DNA of 64,000 nucleotides from Streptomyces brevispora (lineage in GTDB: Bacteria > Actinomycetota > Actinomycetes > Streptomycetales > Streptomycetaceae). Every line of letters begins with the position of its first letter. The stretch's first letter is position 1. Where the stretch lies: contig NZ_VIWW01000001.1 in the NCBI RefSeq assembly GCF_007829885.1, positions 4,960,001 through 5,024,000 of the forward strand. The letters are read 5' to 3'. Below, piece by piece: positions 16,702 through 25,384 of the stretch. The position numbers and the translations under genes are program-made. Below the pieces are notes generated by a model. The model was given only the letters and a program-made list of their open reading frames with translations, did no database searches and was not told the origin of the DNA.

Positions 16702-18816
16702 ATGAGCGCAGAGGCCACCAACCCAGGTGCTCCCATCCGCAGGCGGGGCCGTCCCCGGATCGACCTCCGCAGGCTGGGGCGGGTCGCTCTGCTCGGCCCG
16801 GTCTCCCGGGACCGGCTGCCCGACGCCATCGGCCATGTCGCCGAGGCGCACCGGGCCCACCACCCCGACGCCGACCTCTCCGTTCTGCGCCGGGCCTACG
16901 TCCTCGCGGAGACCTCGCACCGCGGGCAGATGCGCAAGAGCGGTGAGCCGTACATCACGCACCCGCTCGCGGTCACCCTGATCCTCGCCGAACTCGGCGC
17001 CGAGACCACGACGCTGACGGCGTCCCTGCTCCATGACACGGTCGAGGACACCGAGGTGACCCTCGATCAGGTGGGTGAGCAGTTCGGCGACGAGGTCCGC
17101 TATCTGGTCGACGGCGTCACCAAACTGGAGAAGGTCGACTACGGGGCGGCGGCCGAGCCCGAGACCTTCCGCAAGATGCTGGTGGCCACCGGCGACGACG
17201 TCCGGGTGATGTCGATCAAGCTCGCCGACCGGCTGCACAACATGCGCACGCTCGGCGTGATGCGCCCCGAGAAACAGGCCCGGATCGCCAGGGTCACCCG
17301 CGATGTACTCATCCCGCTCGCGGAACGGCTCGGCGTACAGGCGCTCAAGACCGAGCTGGAGGATCTCGTCTTCGCGATCCTCCACCCCGAGGAGTACGCA
17401 CAGACCCGCGCCGTGCTCTCCGCCGCCACCACCGGGGCGGACCCGCTCACCGTCATCGCCGGGAACGTCTCCTCGGTGCTGCGCGAGGCCGGTATCACCG
17501 CCGAAGTCCTCGTCAGGCCACGGCACTTCGTCTCCGTGCACCGGGTCAGTATCAAACGCGGCGAACTGCGCGGCACCGACTTCGGACGGCTCCTCGTGCT
17601 CGTCGCCGAGGACGCCGACTGCTATGCCGTCCTCGGCGAACTCCACACCTGCTTCACCCCGGTGATCTCCGAGTTCAAGGACTTCATCGCCGCCCCCAAG
17701 TTCAACCTGTACCAGTCGCTGCACACCGCGGTGGTGGGACCGGAGGGCGAGGTCGCCGAAGTCCTCATCCGTACCCACCGGATGCACAAGGTCGCCGAGG
17801 CCGGCGTCATCGCGCTCGGCAATCCCTACGCCGCGGACAGCGGCGCGCCGCCCGCCGAACCGGCGGACGGCGAACGTGCGGACCCGACCCGCCCCGGCTG
17901 GCTGTCCCGGCTCCTCCAGTGGCAGCAGTCCGCGACCGACCCCGACACCTTCTGGACCACACTGCGCGCGGACCTCGCCCAGGACCGCGAGATCACGGTC
18001 TTCCGCACCGACGGCGGCACGCTCGGCCTGCCCGCGGGCGCCAGCTGCGTCGACGCCGCCTACGCGCAGTACGGCGACGCGGCGCACAGCTGCATCGGGG
18101 CCCGGGTGAACGGGCGGCTGGCCACGCTCAGCACCGCGCTCGGCGACGGTGACACCGTTCAGCTGCTCCTTGCCGAGGACGCCGCGTCGGGGCCCTCGCC
18201 CGACTGGCTCGACCACGCCCGGACGCCCACCGCCCGCATCGCGATCACCGGCTGGCTCGACGCCCATCCGCAGGATCAGGAGGCCGTCCAGGGCAGCCGG
18301 CCCGCGGACCGCAGGCCCGGACCGCAGCCGGCGCCGTCCGGATCCGCGGGACCGGGCGGCCGTACCGCGAGCGCCCTGGTCGAGCGGTCGGACGCCACCG
18401 TGCGGCTCGCCGGCTGCTGCACTCCCGTACCGCCCGACGACGTCACCGGCTTCACCGTGCGCGGCGGCGCCGTCACCGTGCACCGGCTGCGATGTCCGGC
18501 GGCGGCCCGCATGGAGGCAGTCGGCCGGGTACCGGTCGCGGTGAGCTGGGGCGACGCGTCCGAATGCCGGGTGACGCTGGTCGCGGAGTCCTTCGGACGG
18601 CCGAGGCTGCTGGCCGACCTCACCGAGGCGATCGCCGGGGCGGACGCGGCGATCATCTCCGCCACCGTCGAACCGCCCAGCGAACAGCGCGTGCGGCACA
18701 CGTACACCCTGCAACTCCCCGACGCCGCCGGACTGCCCTCGCTGATGCGCGCCATGCGTGACGTACCAGGGGTGTACGACGTGAGCCGCGCCCAGCACCC
18801 GGCCGCCGCTCTCTGA
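16702..18816 (+). CDS. rshA: RelA/SpoT homologue RshA
   Basis: A 704-residue member of the long RSH family, homologous to S. coelicolor RshA. The N-terminal HD hydrolase domain is intact (SGEPYITHPLAV, LLHDTVEDTEVTL, KLADRLHNMRTL). The synthetase domain retains FKDFIAAPKFNLYQSLHTAVVGPEG, but its upstream motifs are eroded: the usual (Y)SIYxK is SVHRV and the DLxGxR segment is TDFGRLLVL. A TGS domain (ITVFRTDGGTLGLPAGASCVD), a zinc-finger-like LAGCCTPVPPDDVTGF and a C-terminal ACT domain (CRVTLVAESFGRPRLLADL) follow. It probably hydrolyses (p)ppGpp, and synthesis is doubtful. ATG 16702 has a GGAGGTG ribosome binding site. Confidence 0.88.
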   Translation: MSAEATNPGAPIRRRGRPRIDLRRLGRVALLGPVSRDRLPDAIGHVAEAHRAHHPDADLSVLRRAYVLAETSHRGQMRKSGEPYITHPLAVTLILAELGAETTTLTASLLHDTVEDTEVTLDQVGEQFGDEVRYLVDGVTKLEKVDYGAAAEPETFRKMLVATGDDVRVMSIKLADRLHNMRTLGVMRPEKQARIARVTRDVLIPLAERLGVQALKTELEDLVFAILHPEEYAQTRAVLSAATTGADPLTVIAGNVSSVLREAGITAEVLVRPRHFVSVHRVSIKRGELRGTDFGRLLVLVAEDADCYAVLGELHTCFTPVISEFKDFIAAPKFNLYQSLHTAVVGPEGEVAEVLIRTHRMHKVAEAGVIALGNPYAADSGAPPAEPADGERADPTRPGWLSRLLQWQQSATDPDTFWTTLRADLAQDREITVFRTDGGTLGLPAGASCVDAAYAQYGDAAHSCIGARVNGRLATLSTALGDGDTVQLLLAEDAASGPSPDWLDHARTPTARIAITGWLDAHPQDQEAVQGSRPADRRPGPQPAPSGSAGPGGRTASALVERSDATVRLAGCCTPVPPDDVTGFTVRGGAVTVHRLRCPAAARMEAVGRVPVAVSWGDASECRVTLVAESFGRPRLLADLTEAIAGADAAIISATVEPPSEQRVRHTYTLQLPDAAGLPSLMRAMRDVPGVYDVSRAQHPAAAL

Positions 18817-18926
18817 CCCGGCCGGGCTCCGGTCCCGGCCGGCACCGTCCGCCACCGCGGATCTCGTTCGAGTGGCGCGGCGCGCGCCGTCCCGCTATGG
18901 AGGGGCTGCGCTGGTAGCCGTAGTCC

Positions 18927-20390
18927 ATGCCGTTCCTCTCCCGCCGTCTGCGGGCCGCTCTGCTGGCCACCGCATCGGCCACCCTCGTCGCCGCCACCCT
19001 GCCCGCACCGGTGCCGCTCGGCATCGGCGACCCGCTCTTCCCACACCTGGGCAACCCCGGATACGACGTACTCGCCTACGACATCGGCCTCGACTACCAG
19101 GGCCGCAACAGCGAACCGCTCGAAGCCGTCACCACGATCGACGCGCGGACGACCGAGCCCCTGGACCGGATCAACCTCGACTTCACCCGGGGCACCGTGC
19201 GCTCCGTTGAGGTCAACGGCCTGCGCACCGACTTCGCGGTCGAGGACGAGGACCTGATCATCGAGCCCCCGGGCCCGCTCCCGGCCGGCGTGCCGTTGCG
19301 GATCACGGTCCGGCACACCAGCGATCCCCGCGGGGAGCGGGACAGCGGCGGCTGGGTGCAGACCGCCGACGGTCTCGCCATGGCCAACCAGGCCGACGCC
19401 GGGCACCGGGTCTTCCCCAGTAACGACCACCCGGCCGACAAGGCGTACTTCACCTTCCGGATCACCGCCCCCCAGGACCTGACGGTGGTGGCCAACGGTC
19501 TGCGCACCGGACGCACCCGGCACGGCGACCGCACCACCTGGACGTACCGCACCGAGCACCCGATGGCCACCGAACTGGCCCAGGTCAGCATCGGCAGGTC
19601 CACCGTCGTGCAGCGGACCGGACCGCACGGACTGCCGGTGCGCGACGTCGTGCCGGTCGCCGACCGGCAGCGGCTGGAACCGTGGCTGAAGAAGACGCCG
19701 GGGCAGCTGGAATGGATGGAGAAGCAGGTCGGCCGCTACCCCTTCGAGAACTACGGCGTGCTGATCGCCGACACCGACACCGGCTTCGAGCTGGAGACCC
19801 AGACCCTGTCGCTCTTCGAGCGCCGACTGTTCGCCGAAGGCGACTTCCCCGAGTGGTACGTCGACTCGGTGATGGTCCATGAGCTGGCACACCAGTGGTT
19901 CGGTGACAGCGTCTCACCGCGGACCTGGTCCGATCTCTGGCTCAACGAGGGACACGCCAGCTGGTACGAGGCGCGCTACGCGCAGGAGCACGGCGGCAAG
20001 CCGCTCGAACGCCGGATGCGTGACGCCTACACCAGGTCGGACGGCTGGCGCGCCGGGGGAGGGCCGCCCGCGCGCCCCGACGCACCGGCCCCGGGCGAGA
20101 AGATCAGCCTGTTCCGGCCGGTGGTCTACGACGGCAGCGCGCTGGTCCTGTACGCGCTCCGTCAGGAGATCGGTCCCAGCGCCTTCGACCGGCTGGAGCG
20201 GCTCTGGGTGCGCAAGCACCGCGACTCCAACGCCGCCACGGCGGACTTCACCCGGCTGGCCGCCCAGGTGGCGGGACGCGACCTGGGCACGTTCTTCGAC
20301 GGCTGGCTGTACGGGACGAACACACCGCCCATGCCGGGCCACCCGGACTGGCACAGCACGGCACCGGCGGGCAGCGCTAAACCCGCGTGA
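18927..20390 (+). CDS. M1-family metallopeptidase, secreted
   Basis: A 487-residue protein with an N-terminal signal peptide (RRLRAALLATASATLVAATLPAPV) and a compact M1 aminopeptidase-like fold. The zinc site is HELAHQWFGDSVS followed by the third ligand in WLNEGHASWYE. The exopeptidase motif GAMEN of classical aminopeptidases is replaced by TGFELETQ, as in the shorter actinobacterial M1 proteins. It should be exported and act on peptides outside the membrane. It stands alone between rshA and hflX. Confidence 0.88.
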   Translation: MPFLSRRLRAALLATASATLVAATLPAPVPLGIGDPLFPHLGNPGYDVLAYDIGLDYQGRNSEPLEAVTTIDARTTEPLDRINLDFTRGTVRSVEVNGLRTDFAVEDEDLIIEPPGPLPAGVPLRITVRHTSDPRGERDSGGWVQTADGLAMANQADAGHRVFPSNDHPADKAYFTFRITAPQDLTVVANGLRTGRTRHGDRTTWTYRTEHPMATELAQVSIGRSTVVQRTGPHGLPVRDVVPVADRQRLEPWLKKTPGQLEWMEKQVGRYPFENYGVLIADTDTGFELETQTLSLFERRLFAEGDFPEWYVDSVMVHELAHQWFGDSVSPRTWSDLWLNEGHASWYEARYAQEHGGKPLERRMRDAYTRSDGWRAGGGPPARPDAPAPGEKISLFRPVVYDGSALVLYALRQEIGPSAFDRLERLWVRKHRDSNAATADFTRLAAQVAGRDLGTFFDGWLYGTNTPPMPGHPDWHSTAPAGSAKPA

Positions 20391-20523
20391 CGGGCCGGGC
20401 GTGCCATGCCACTATCGACAGGTCGCCACGGCGGCCGGACCGGAGCGCTCCCCGTGCGGGAATCATCCGGGGAGGTCACGCGTTGTGACAGCTGTAGACC
20501 ACTTCTATCGACGTAAGGATCCA

Positions 20524-22044
20524 ATGACCTCCTCTTCTTCCCTTCCCCAGGACGCGCAGGACGCGCAGAGCGCCACGGAGAACGTCACCGAGAGCCTCAC
20601 CGAGCCCCTTCGGGCCGACGCCCTGATGGAAGAGGACGTCGCCTGGAGCCACGAGATCGACGGAGAGCGGGACGGCGACCAGCTCGACCGCTCCGAGCGT
20701 GCCGCGCTGCGGCGGGTGGCAGGACTCTCCACCGAGCTCGAGGACGTCACCGAGGTCGAATACCGCCAGCTGCGCCTGGAGCGTGTGGTGCTGGTCGGTG
20801 TCTGGACCTCGGGAACCGTGCACGACGCGGAGATCTCGCTCGCCGAGCTGGCGGCTCTCGCCGAAACGGCAGGGGCCCAGGTGCTGGACGCGGTCTTCCA
20901 GCGCCGCGACAAGCCCGACCCGGCCACCTACATCGGTTCCGGCAAGGCCTTGGAGCTGCGCGACATCGTTCTCGAAACCGGGGCCGACACCGTCGTCTGC
21001 GACGGTGAGCTCAGCCCCGGCCAGCTGATCCACCTGGAGGATGTCGTCAAGGTCAAGGTGGTGGACAGGACCGCCCTGATTCTCGACATCTTCGCCCAGC
21101 ACGCCAAGTCCCGTGAGGGCAAGGCGCAGGTCTCGCTGGCACAGATGCAGTACATGCTGCCGCGGCTGCGCGGCTGGGGTCAGTCGCTGTCCCGTCAGAT
21201 GGGCGGTGGCGGTTCCAGCGGCGGTGGCGGCATGGCGACCCGTGGTCCCGGTGAGACCAAGATCGAGACGGACCGGCGCCGGATCCGCGAGAAGATGGCG
21301 AAGATGCGCCGGGAGATCGCGGAGATGAAGACCGGCCGCGAGATCAAGCGCCAGGAACGCAGGCGCAACAAGGTGCCTTCGGTCGCGATCGCGGGCTACA
21401 CCAACGCCGGCAAGTCCTCGCTCCTCAACCGGCTGACCGGGGCGGGTGTGCTGGTGGAGAACTCGCTGTTCGCCACCCTCGACCCGACCGTGCGCCGGGC
21501 CGAGACGCCGAGCGGCCGGATCTACACGCTGGCCGACACCGTCGGGTTCGTACGGCATCTGCCGCACCACCTCGTCGAGGCGTTCCGCTCCACCATGGAG
21601 GAGGTCGGTGAGTCCGATCTGATCCTGCACGTGGTGGACGGCTCGCACCCGGTGCCGGAGGAGCAGCTCGCAGCCGTACGCGAGGTGATCCGCGAGGTGG
21701 GCGCGGTGGATGTGCCCGAGATCGTGGTGATCAACAAGGCGGATGCCGCGGATCCGCTGGTGCTTCAGCGGCTGCTGCGCATCGAGAAGCACGCGATCGC
21801 GGTGTCGGCCCGGACCGGCGCCGGTATCGACGAGCTGCTCGCGCTCATCGACAGCGAACTGCCGCGGCCCTCGGTCGAGATCGAGGCGCTCGTGCCGTAC
21901 ACCCAGGGCGGACTCGTCTCCCGGGTGCACGCCGAGGGAGAGGTGATCTCCGAGGAGCACACCTCGGAGGGCACCCTGGTCAAGGCGCGGGTGCACGAGC
22001 AACTGGCCTCGGACCTCGCCCCGTTCGTGCCCGCGGTGCACTGA
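20524..22044 (+). CDS. hflX: GTPase HflX
   Basis: A 506-residue ribosome-associated GTPase. The N-terminal HflX domain contains DPATYIGSGKALELRDIV and the glycine-rich linker MGGGGSSGGGGMATRGPGETKIETDRR. The G domain has G1 GYTNAGKSS, G3 DTVGFVRHLPHHLVEAF, G4 NKAD and G5 SARTG. The family splits stalled or hibernating ribosomes. Two starts are plausible: ATG 20524 (AAGGA five bases upstream) and GTG 20485 (GGGGAGG nine bases upstream), which would add 13 residues. A terminator hairpin follows. Confidence 0.93.
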   Translation: MTSSSSLPQDAQDAQSATENVTESLTEPLRADALMEEDVAWSHEIDGERDGDQLDRSERAALRRVAGLSTELEDVTEVEYRQLRLERVVLVGVWTSGTVHDAEISLAELAALAETAGAQVLDAVFQRRDKPDPATYIGSGKALELRDIVLETGADTVVCDGELSPGQLIHLEDVVKVKVVDRTALILDIFAQHAKSREGKAQVSLAQMQYMLPRLRGWGQSLSRQMGGGGSSGGGGMATRGPGETKIETDRRRIREKMAKMRREIAEMKTGREIKRQERRRNKVPSVAIAGYTNAGKSSLLNRLTGAGVLVENSLFATLDPTVRRAETPSGRIYTLADTVGFVRHLPHHLVEAFRSTMEEVGESDLILHVVDGSHPVPEEQLAAVREVIREVGAVDVPEIVVINKADAADPLVLQRLLRIEKHAIAVSARTGAGIDELLALIDSELPRPSVEIEALVPYTQGGLVSRVHAEGEVISEEHTSEGTLVKARVHEQLASDLAPFVPAVH

Positions 22045-22069
22045 CCGCAGCACAGCGCGGAACCGTACA

Positions 22070-22110
22070 GGCCGATGGCCCGCCCCCATACCGGGAGCGG
22101 GCCGTCGGCC
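22070..22110 (+). terminator. Terminator after hflX
   Basis: A 14-bp stem (22070-22083 with 22097-22110, one G-T pair) with a 13-nt loop starts 26 bp after the hflX stop. Confidence 0.75.
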
Positions 22111-22119
22111 GTTCGCCGT

Positions 22120-22300
22120 GCGCGGCCGGCACGGCCGGACGTACATGTGCATGATCAGGCCGTCGAACGGCGGGGCGGCCGGGTAACCCCAGGCCCATCG
22201 CGCTGATCCGAGTGGCCTCGGGGACGTCGAAGCCGACCGTCAGGGCGTTGCCCGCGGGCTCCTCCAGGGACTTCCCGCCCTTCCCCGGCTTCACCCGACA
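22120..22300 (-). pseudogene. Decayed fragment of a second serine peptidase gene
   Basis: On the minus strand, just downstream of the intact lipoprotein peptidase, a short frame reads GKSLEEPAGNALTVGFDVPE...ISAMGLG and, after a frameshift, YPAAPPFDG. These line up with GKSLEETVGSALPVEFNAPAVPEIADMTATGFPAAPPYDG in the neighbouring gene. Both ends are missing. It is the remnant of a tandem duplication or of a related gene that has been lost. Confidence 0.75.
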
Positions 22301-22304
22301 GCAT

Positions 22305-22348
22305 CTCAGGGGCCTTCAGCGGTCGGCTCTGCGCCGAAGGCCCCTGAG
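22305..22348 (-). terminator. Terminator after the serine peptidase gene
   Basis: A perfect 13-bp stem (22305-22317 with 22336-22348) with an 18-nt loop lies 16 bp past the stop of the minus-strand peptidase gene. Confidence 0.8.
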
Positions 22349-22364
22349 AGGCCGGGTGCGGCCG

Positions 22365-23594
22365 TTACTGGCCCGCGTACTTCTTGCTGACCGAGTCGTA
22401 GACGCCCTTGGCTTCCTTGCCGAGGCGCGGTCCGGCCAGCCAGCCGGCCGCCACCGGGCCGATGGAGGTGTTCGAGACCAGCGCGGGCTTGCCGTCCTGA
22501 CCCGCCGCGACCCAGCCGCCACCGGAGGAACCGCCGGTCATGGAGCAGCCGATGCGGTACATCGTCGGGTCGTCCTTGGTGAGCGAGAGCCGGCCCGGCT
22601 TGTCCGCGCACTGGAACAGCTTCTGGCCGTCGTACGGTGGGGCGGCCGGGAAGCCGGTCGCCGTCATATCGGCGATCTCGGGCACGGCCGGGGCGTTGAA
22701 CTCGACCGGCAGAGCCGAACCGACCGTCTCCTCGAGGGACTTTCCGTTCGAGCCCTTCTCCGGCGTCACGTGCAGCACCGCGAAGTCGTACGGAGCGCCC
22801 AGGCCGCCGACCGAGGAGCCCTGGTCGATCCACTGCTCGGACGTCTGCGCCCACGAGCCCCACCACACGCCGTACGGGGCGACCTTGTCCTTGGGCGGGT
22901 TGTTGCGGAGCTGATCGGCCGACAGACCGCTGTTGTTGTAGGACGGGACGAAGGCGATGTTGCGGTACCAGCCGCCCTTGGAACCGGCGTGGACACAGTG
23001 GCCGGCGGTCCACACCATGTTGGACTTGCCGGGGTGCGCCGGGTCCTTCACCACGGTTGCCGAGCAGACCATCGAGCCCTCGGGACCGTCGAAGAACAGC
23101 TTCCCGGACTCGGCGGCGTTGTCGTGGAACGGCGTGTTCACGCCCACGGCCCGGACCGGTGCGGGGGTCGGGTCGGTCACGCCCTCGTCACCGGATATGT
23201 CGTTGGCGACGGGCTTCTCGGGCGACTTGTCGGCGTCACGCATCCGGTCCGAGTCCCAGAGGCCCGCGATGATCGGATTGATGAAGTCCTTGGCCTCACG
23301 CAGCCACGTGTCCTTGTCCCAGTTCTTCCAGTCGCCGTTCTTCCACTGGTCGAGGTCGATCCCGTGTTCCTTGAGCCGGTCCTTGAGATCGTCCGGGACG
23401 ATGATCTTGTTGTCCGACGTCTGGCTCGCTGAGCTGCCGCTCGGCTCGGCGCTCGCACCGTCGTCGCTCGGGCCGCAGGCGGTCGCGGTCAGCGCGAGGA
23501 CGGCGGCGACCGCCGCGGTGGCGAGCACGGGAGAGGACGGGCGACGGGCGCTCCCCCCACGGCGTGCGGTGGCTGCTGGTCGAATGCGTCGCAT
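22365..23594 (-). CDS. Lipoprotein trypsin-like serine peptidase
   Basis: 409 residues with a lipoprotein signal (VLATAAVAAVLALTATACGPS; lipobox TATAC) and a Ser/Asp-rich linker. A chymotrypsin-fold domain of the V8/glutamyl-endopeptidase-like group follows. The triad is visible: His in VWTAGHCVHAG, Asp in APYDFAVLHV and Ser in MTGGSSGGGWVA. It is expected on the outer face of the membrane. A degraded relative lies immediately downstream. The substrate is unknown. Confidence 0.85.
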   Translation of the reverse strand: MRRIRPAATARRGGSARRPSSPVLATAAVAAVLALTATACGPSDDGASAEPSGSSASQTSDNKIIVPDDLKDRLKEHGIDLDQWKNGDWKNWDKDTWLREAKDFINPIIAGLWDSDRMRDADKSPEKPVANDISGDEGVTDPTPAPVRAVGVNTPFHDNAAESGKLFFDGPEGSMVCSATVVKDPAHPGKSNMVWTAGHCVHAGSKGGWYRNIAFVPSYNNSGLSADQLRNNPPKDKVAPYGVWWGSWAQTSEQWIDQGSSVGGLGAPYDFAVLHVTPEKGSNGKSLEETVGSALPVEFNAPAVPEIADMTATGFPAAPPYDGQKLFQCADKPGRLSLTKDDPTMYRIGCSMTGGSSGGGWVAAGQDGKPALVSNTSIGPVAAGWLAGPRLGKEAKGVYDSVSKKYAGQ

Positions 23595-23976
23595 CTGGTG
23601 ATCCCCCTGGGACTTCGTAACTCAACGCTTCTGTACTGAACTTCCGCACCGAACTCCCGTACGGCACACCGGACTTCCGTGGCCACACCGGCCGGTTCCC
23701 GGATGGCGTTCGGGACTGCTCCGCAGGTGCCACGGCCGCCAGGAGGCTGTCCCGGAGGCTCGGCGCGGTCCCCCACTATGCCGGTGCCGGTGCGGACGGT
23801 GCACGGCAGGGGCCTGGTTCCGCTCCGCAAGGATCTTCGGATTTACCCGTGATCCCCGGCGTCCGGCGTCGTTGGTACGTACGGGTGACACAGAGCCAGA
23901 GTTCACCCCCGCGGTCCGTCCCTGCGGAATCGTGCTGACGTGCAACTCAACCGTTACAGCGGGAGGATCAAGAGTC
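23595..23976. promoter_or_regulatory. Divergent intergenic region, peptidase and siderophore operon
   Basis: A 382-bp gene-free stretch that must hold promoters for both divergent units. I looked for an iron-regulator (DmdR-type) palindrome of the TTAGGTTAGGCTAACCTAA class and did not find a convincing one. Apart from a GGGAGG ribosome binding site at 23961-23966, I see nothing definite. Confidence 0.4.
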
Positions 23977-25356
23977 GTGGCCGTGACCGAACCAGCTCCG
24001 GCGGCGCCGCCCGCGGCGTACGAGGGCATCCTGCGCCGCCAGGCGATGCGCGAGTCGGCCGCCCGCACCTATGCCCGGTCGCTGCCCATCGTGCCGGTAC
24101 GGGCCCGGGGGCTGACCATCGAAGGAGCGGACGGGCGGCGCTATCTCGACTGCCTGTCCGGAGCCGGGACACTGGCCCTCGGGCACAACCACCCGGTCGT
24201 CCTGGAAGCGATCAAAAAGGTCCTGGACACGGGCGCGCCCCTGCATGTGCTCGACCTCGCCACCCCGGTCAAGGACGCCTTCACCACGGAGCTGTTCGCC
24301 ACGCTGCCACGCGAGTTCGCGGACAACGCCCGGATCCAGTTCTGCGGACCGGCCGGAACGGACGCGGTCGAGGCGGCATTCAAACTGGTCCGCGCCGCCA
24401 CCGGACGCAGCGGTCTGCTCGCGTTCACCGGTGCCTATCACGGCATGACGTCGGGCGCCCTCGCCGCGTCCGGAGGCGCCGAGGACGTACGGGTGACGCG
24501 ACTCCCGTTCCCGCAGGACTACCGCTGCCCCTTCGGTATCGGCGGGGATCGCGGCGCACAGATCTCCGCACGGTGGACCGAGAGCGTGCTCGACGACCCC
24601 AAGAGCGGAACACCCGCGCCGGCCGGAATGATCATCGAGCCGGTACAGGGTGAGGGCGGCGTCAACCCCGCCCCCGACGGCTGGATGCGCCGGATGCGGG
24701 AGATCACCGCGTCCCGGTCGATCCCCCTGATCGCCGACGAGGTCCAGACGGGCGTCGGCCGGACCGGTGCCTTCTGGGCCGTCGAGCACAGCGGGGTCGT
24801 GCCCGATGTGATGGTGCTGTCCAAGGCCATCGGCGGCTCCCTTCCGCTCGCTGTGATCGTCTACCGCTCCGAACTGGACACCTGGCAGCCCGGCGCCCAC
24901 GCAGGCACCTTCCGCGGCAACCAGCTCGCGATGGCGGCAGGCACGGCCACCCTCGCCCACGTCCGGGAGAACGGGCTCGCCGAGCGGGCCGGGATCCTCG
25001 GCGCCCGGATGCTCGCCAGCCTGCGGACACTCACCGCGGACCACCCGTGCATCGGTGACGTCCGCGGACGGGGCCTGATGATCGGCGTGGAACTCGTCGA
25101 CCCCGAGTCGCCCCCGGTGGGCGGAGGGAACGAGGCACCGCCCGACCCGGTCCTCGCCGTCGCCGTCCAGCAGGAGTGCCTGCGCCGAGGTCTCATCGTT
25201 GAACTCGGCGGCCGTCACTCCACGGTCGTACGCCTGCTCCCTCCCCTCACGCTCACCGACGAACAGGCAACAGCGGTCGTCGACCGCCTCGCCGATGCCC
25301 TGGCAGCCGCCGAGCGCTCGCCGCACCGACGGACCGCGACCGGGTCGATCCGCTGA
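23977..25356 (+). CDS. Diaminobutyrate--2-oxoglutarate aminotransferase-like enzyme
   Basis: A 459-residue class III PLP aminotransferase, first gene of a four-gene siderophore operon. Features are ILRRQAMRESAARTYARSLP at the start, GAGTLALGHNHP, the PLP-phosphate region GPAGTDAVEAAFKLVR, IADEVQTGVGRTG, and the PLP lysine in VLSKAIGGSLPLAV. It resembles RhbA and other enzymes that make L-2,4-diaminobutyrate from aspartate semialdehyde and glutamate. In rhizobactin-type pathways diaminobutyrate is then decarboxylated to 1,3-diaminopropane, but no decarboxylase gene is present here. GTG 23977 lies 10 bp after GGGAGG. Confidence 0.87.
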   Translation: MAVTEPAPAAPPAAYEGILRRQAMRESAARTYARSLPIVPVRARGLTIEGADGRRYLDCLSGAGTLALGHNHPVVLEAIKKVLDTGAPLHVLDLATPVKDAFTTELFATLPREFADNARIQFCGPAGTDAVEAAFKLVRAATGRSGLLAFTGAYHGMTSGALAASGGAEDVRVTRLPFPQDYRCPFGIGGDRGAQISARWTESVLDDPKSGTPAPAGMIIEPVQGEGGVNPAPDGWMRRMREITASRSIPLIADEVQTGVGRTGAFWAVEHSGVVPDVMVLSKAIGGSLPLAVIVYRSELDTWQPGAHAGTFRGNQLAMAAGTATLAHVRENGLAERAGILGARMLASLRTLTADHPCIGDVRGRGLMIGVELVDPESPPVGGGNEAPPDPVLAVAVQQECLRRGLIVELGGRHSTVVRLLPPLTLTDEQATAVVDRLADALAAAERSPHRRTATGSIR

Positions 25357-25384
25357 CCCGGACACCATCACAGGAAAGACCGCC

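Noticed and set aside
23595..23976. DmdR iron box expected before the siderophore operon
   Set aside because: No sequence resembling the TTAGGTTAGGCTAACCTAA palindrome was found by eye in this interval.
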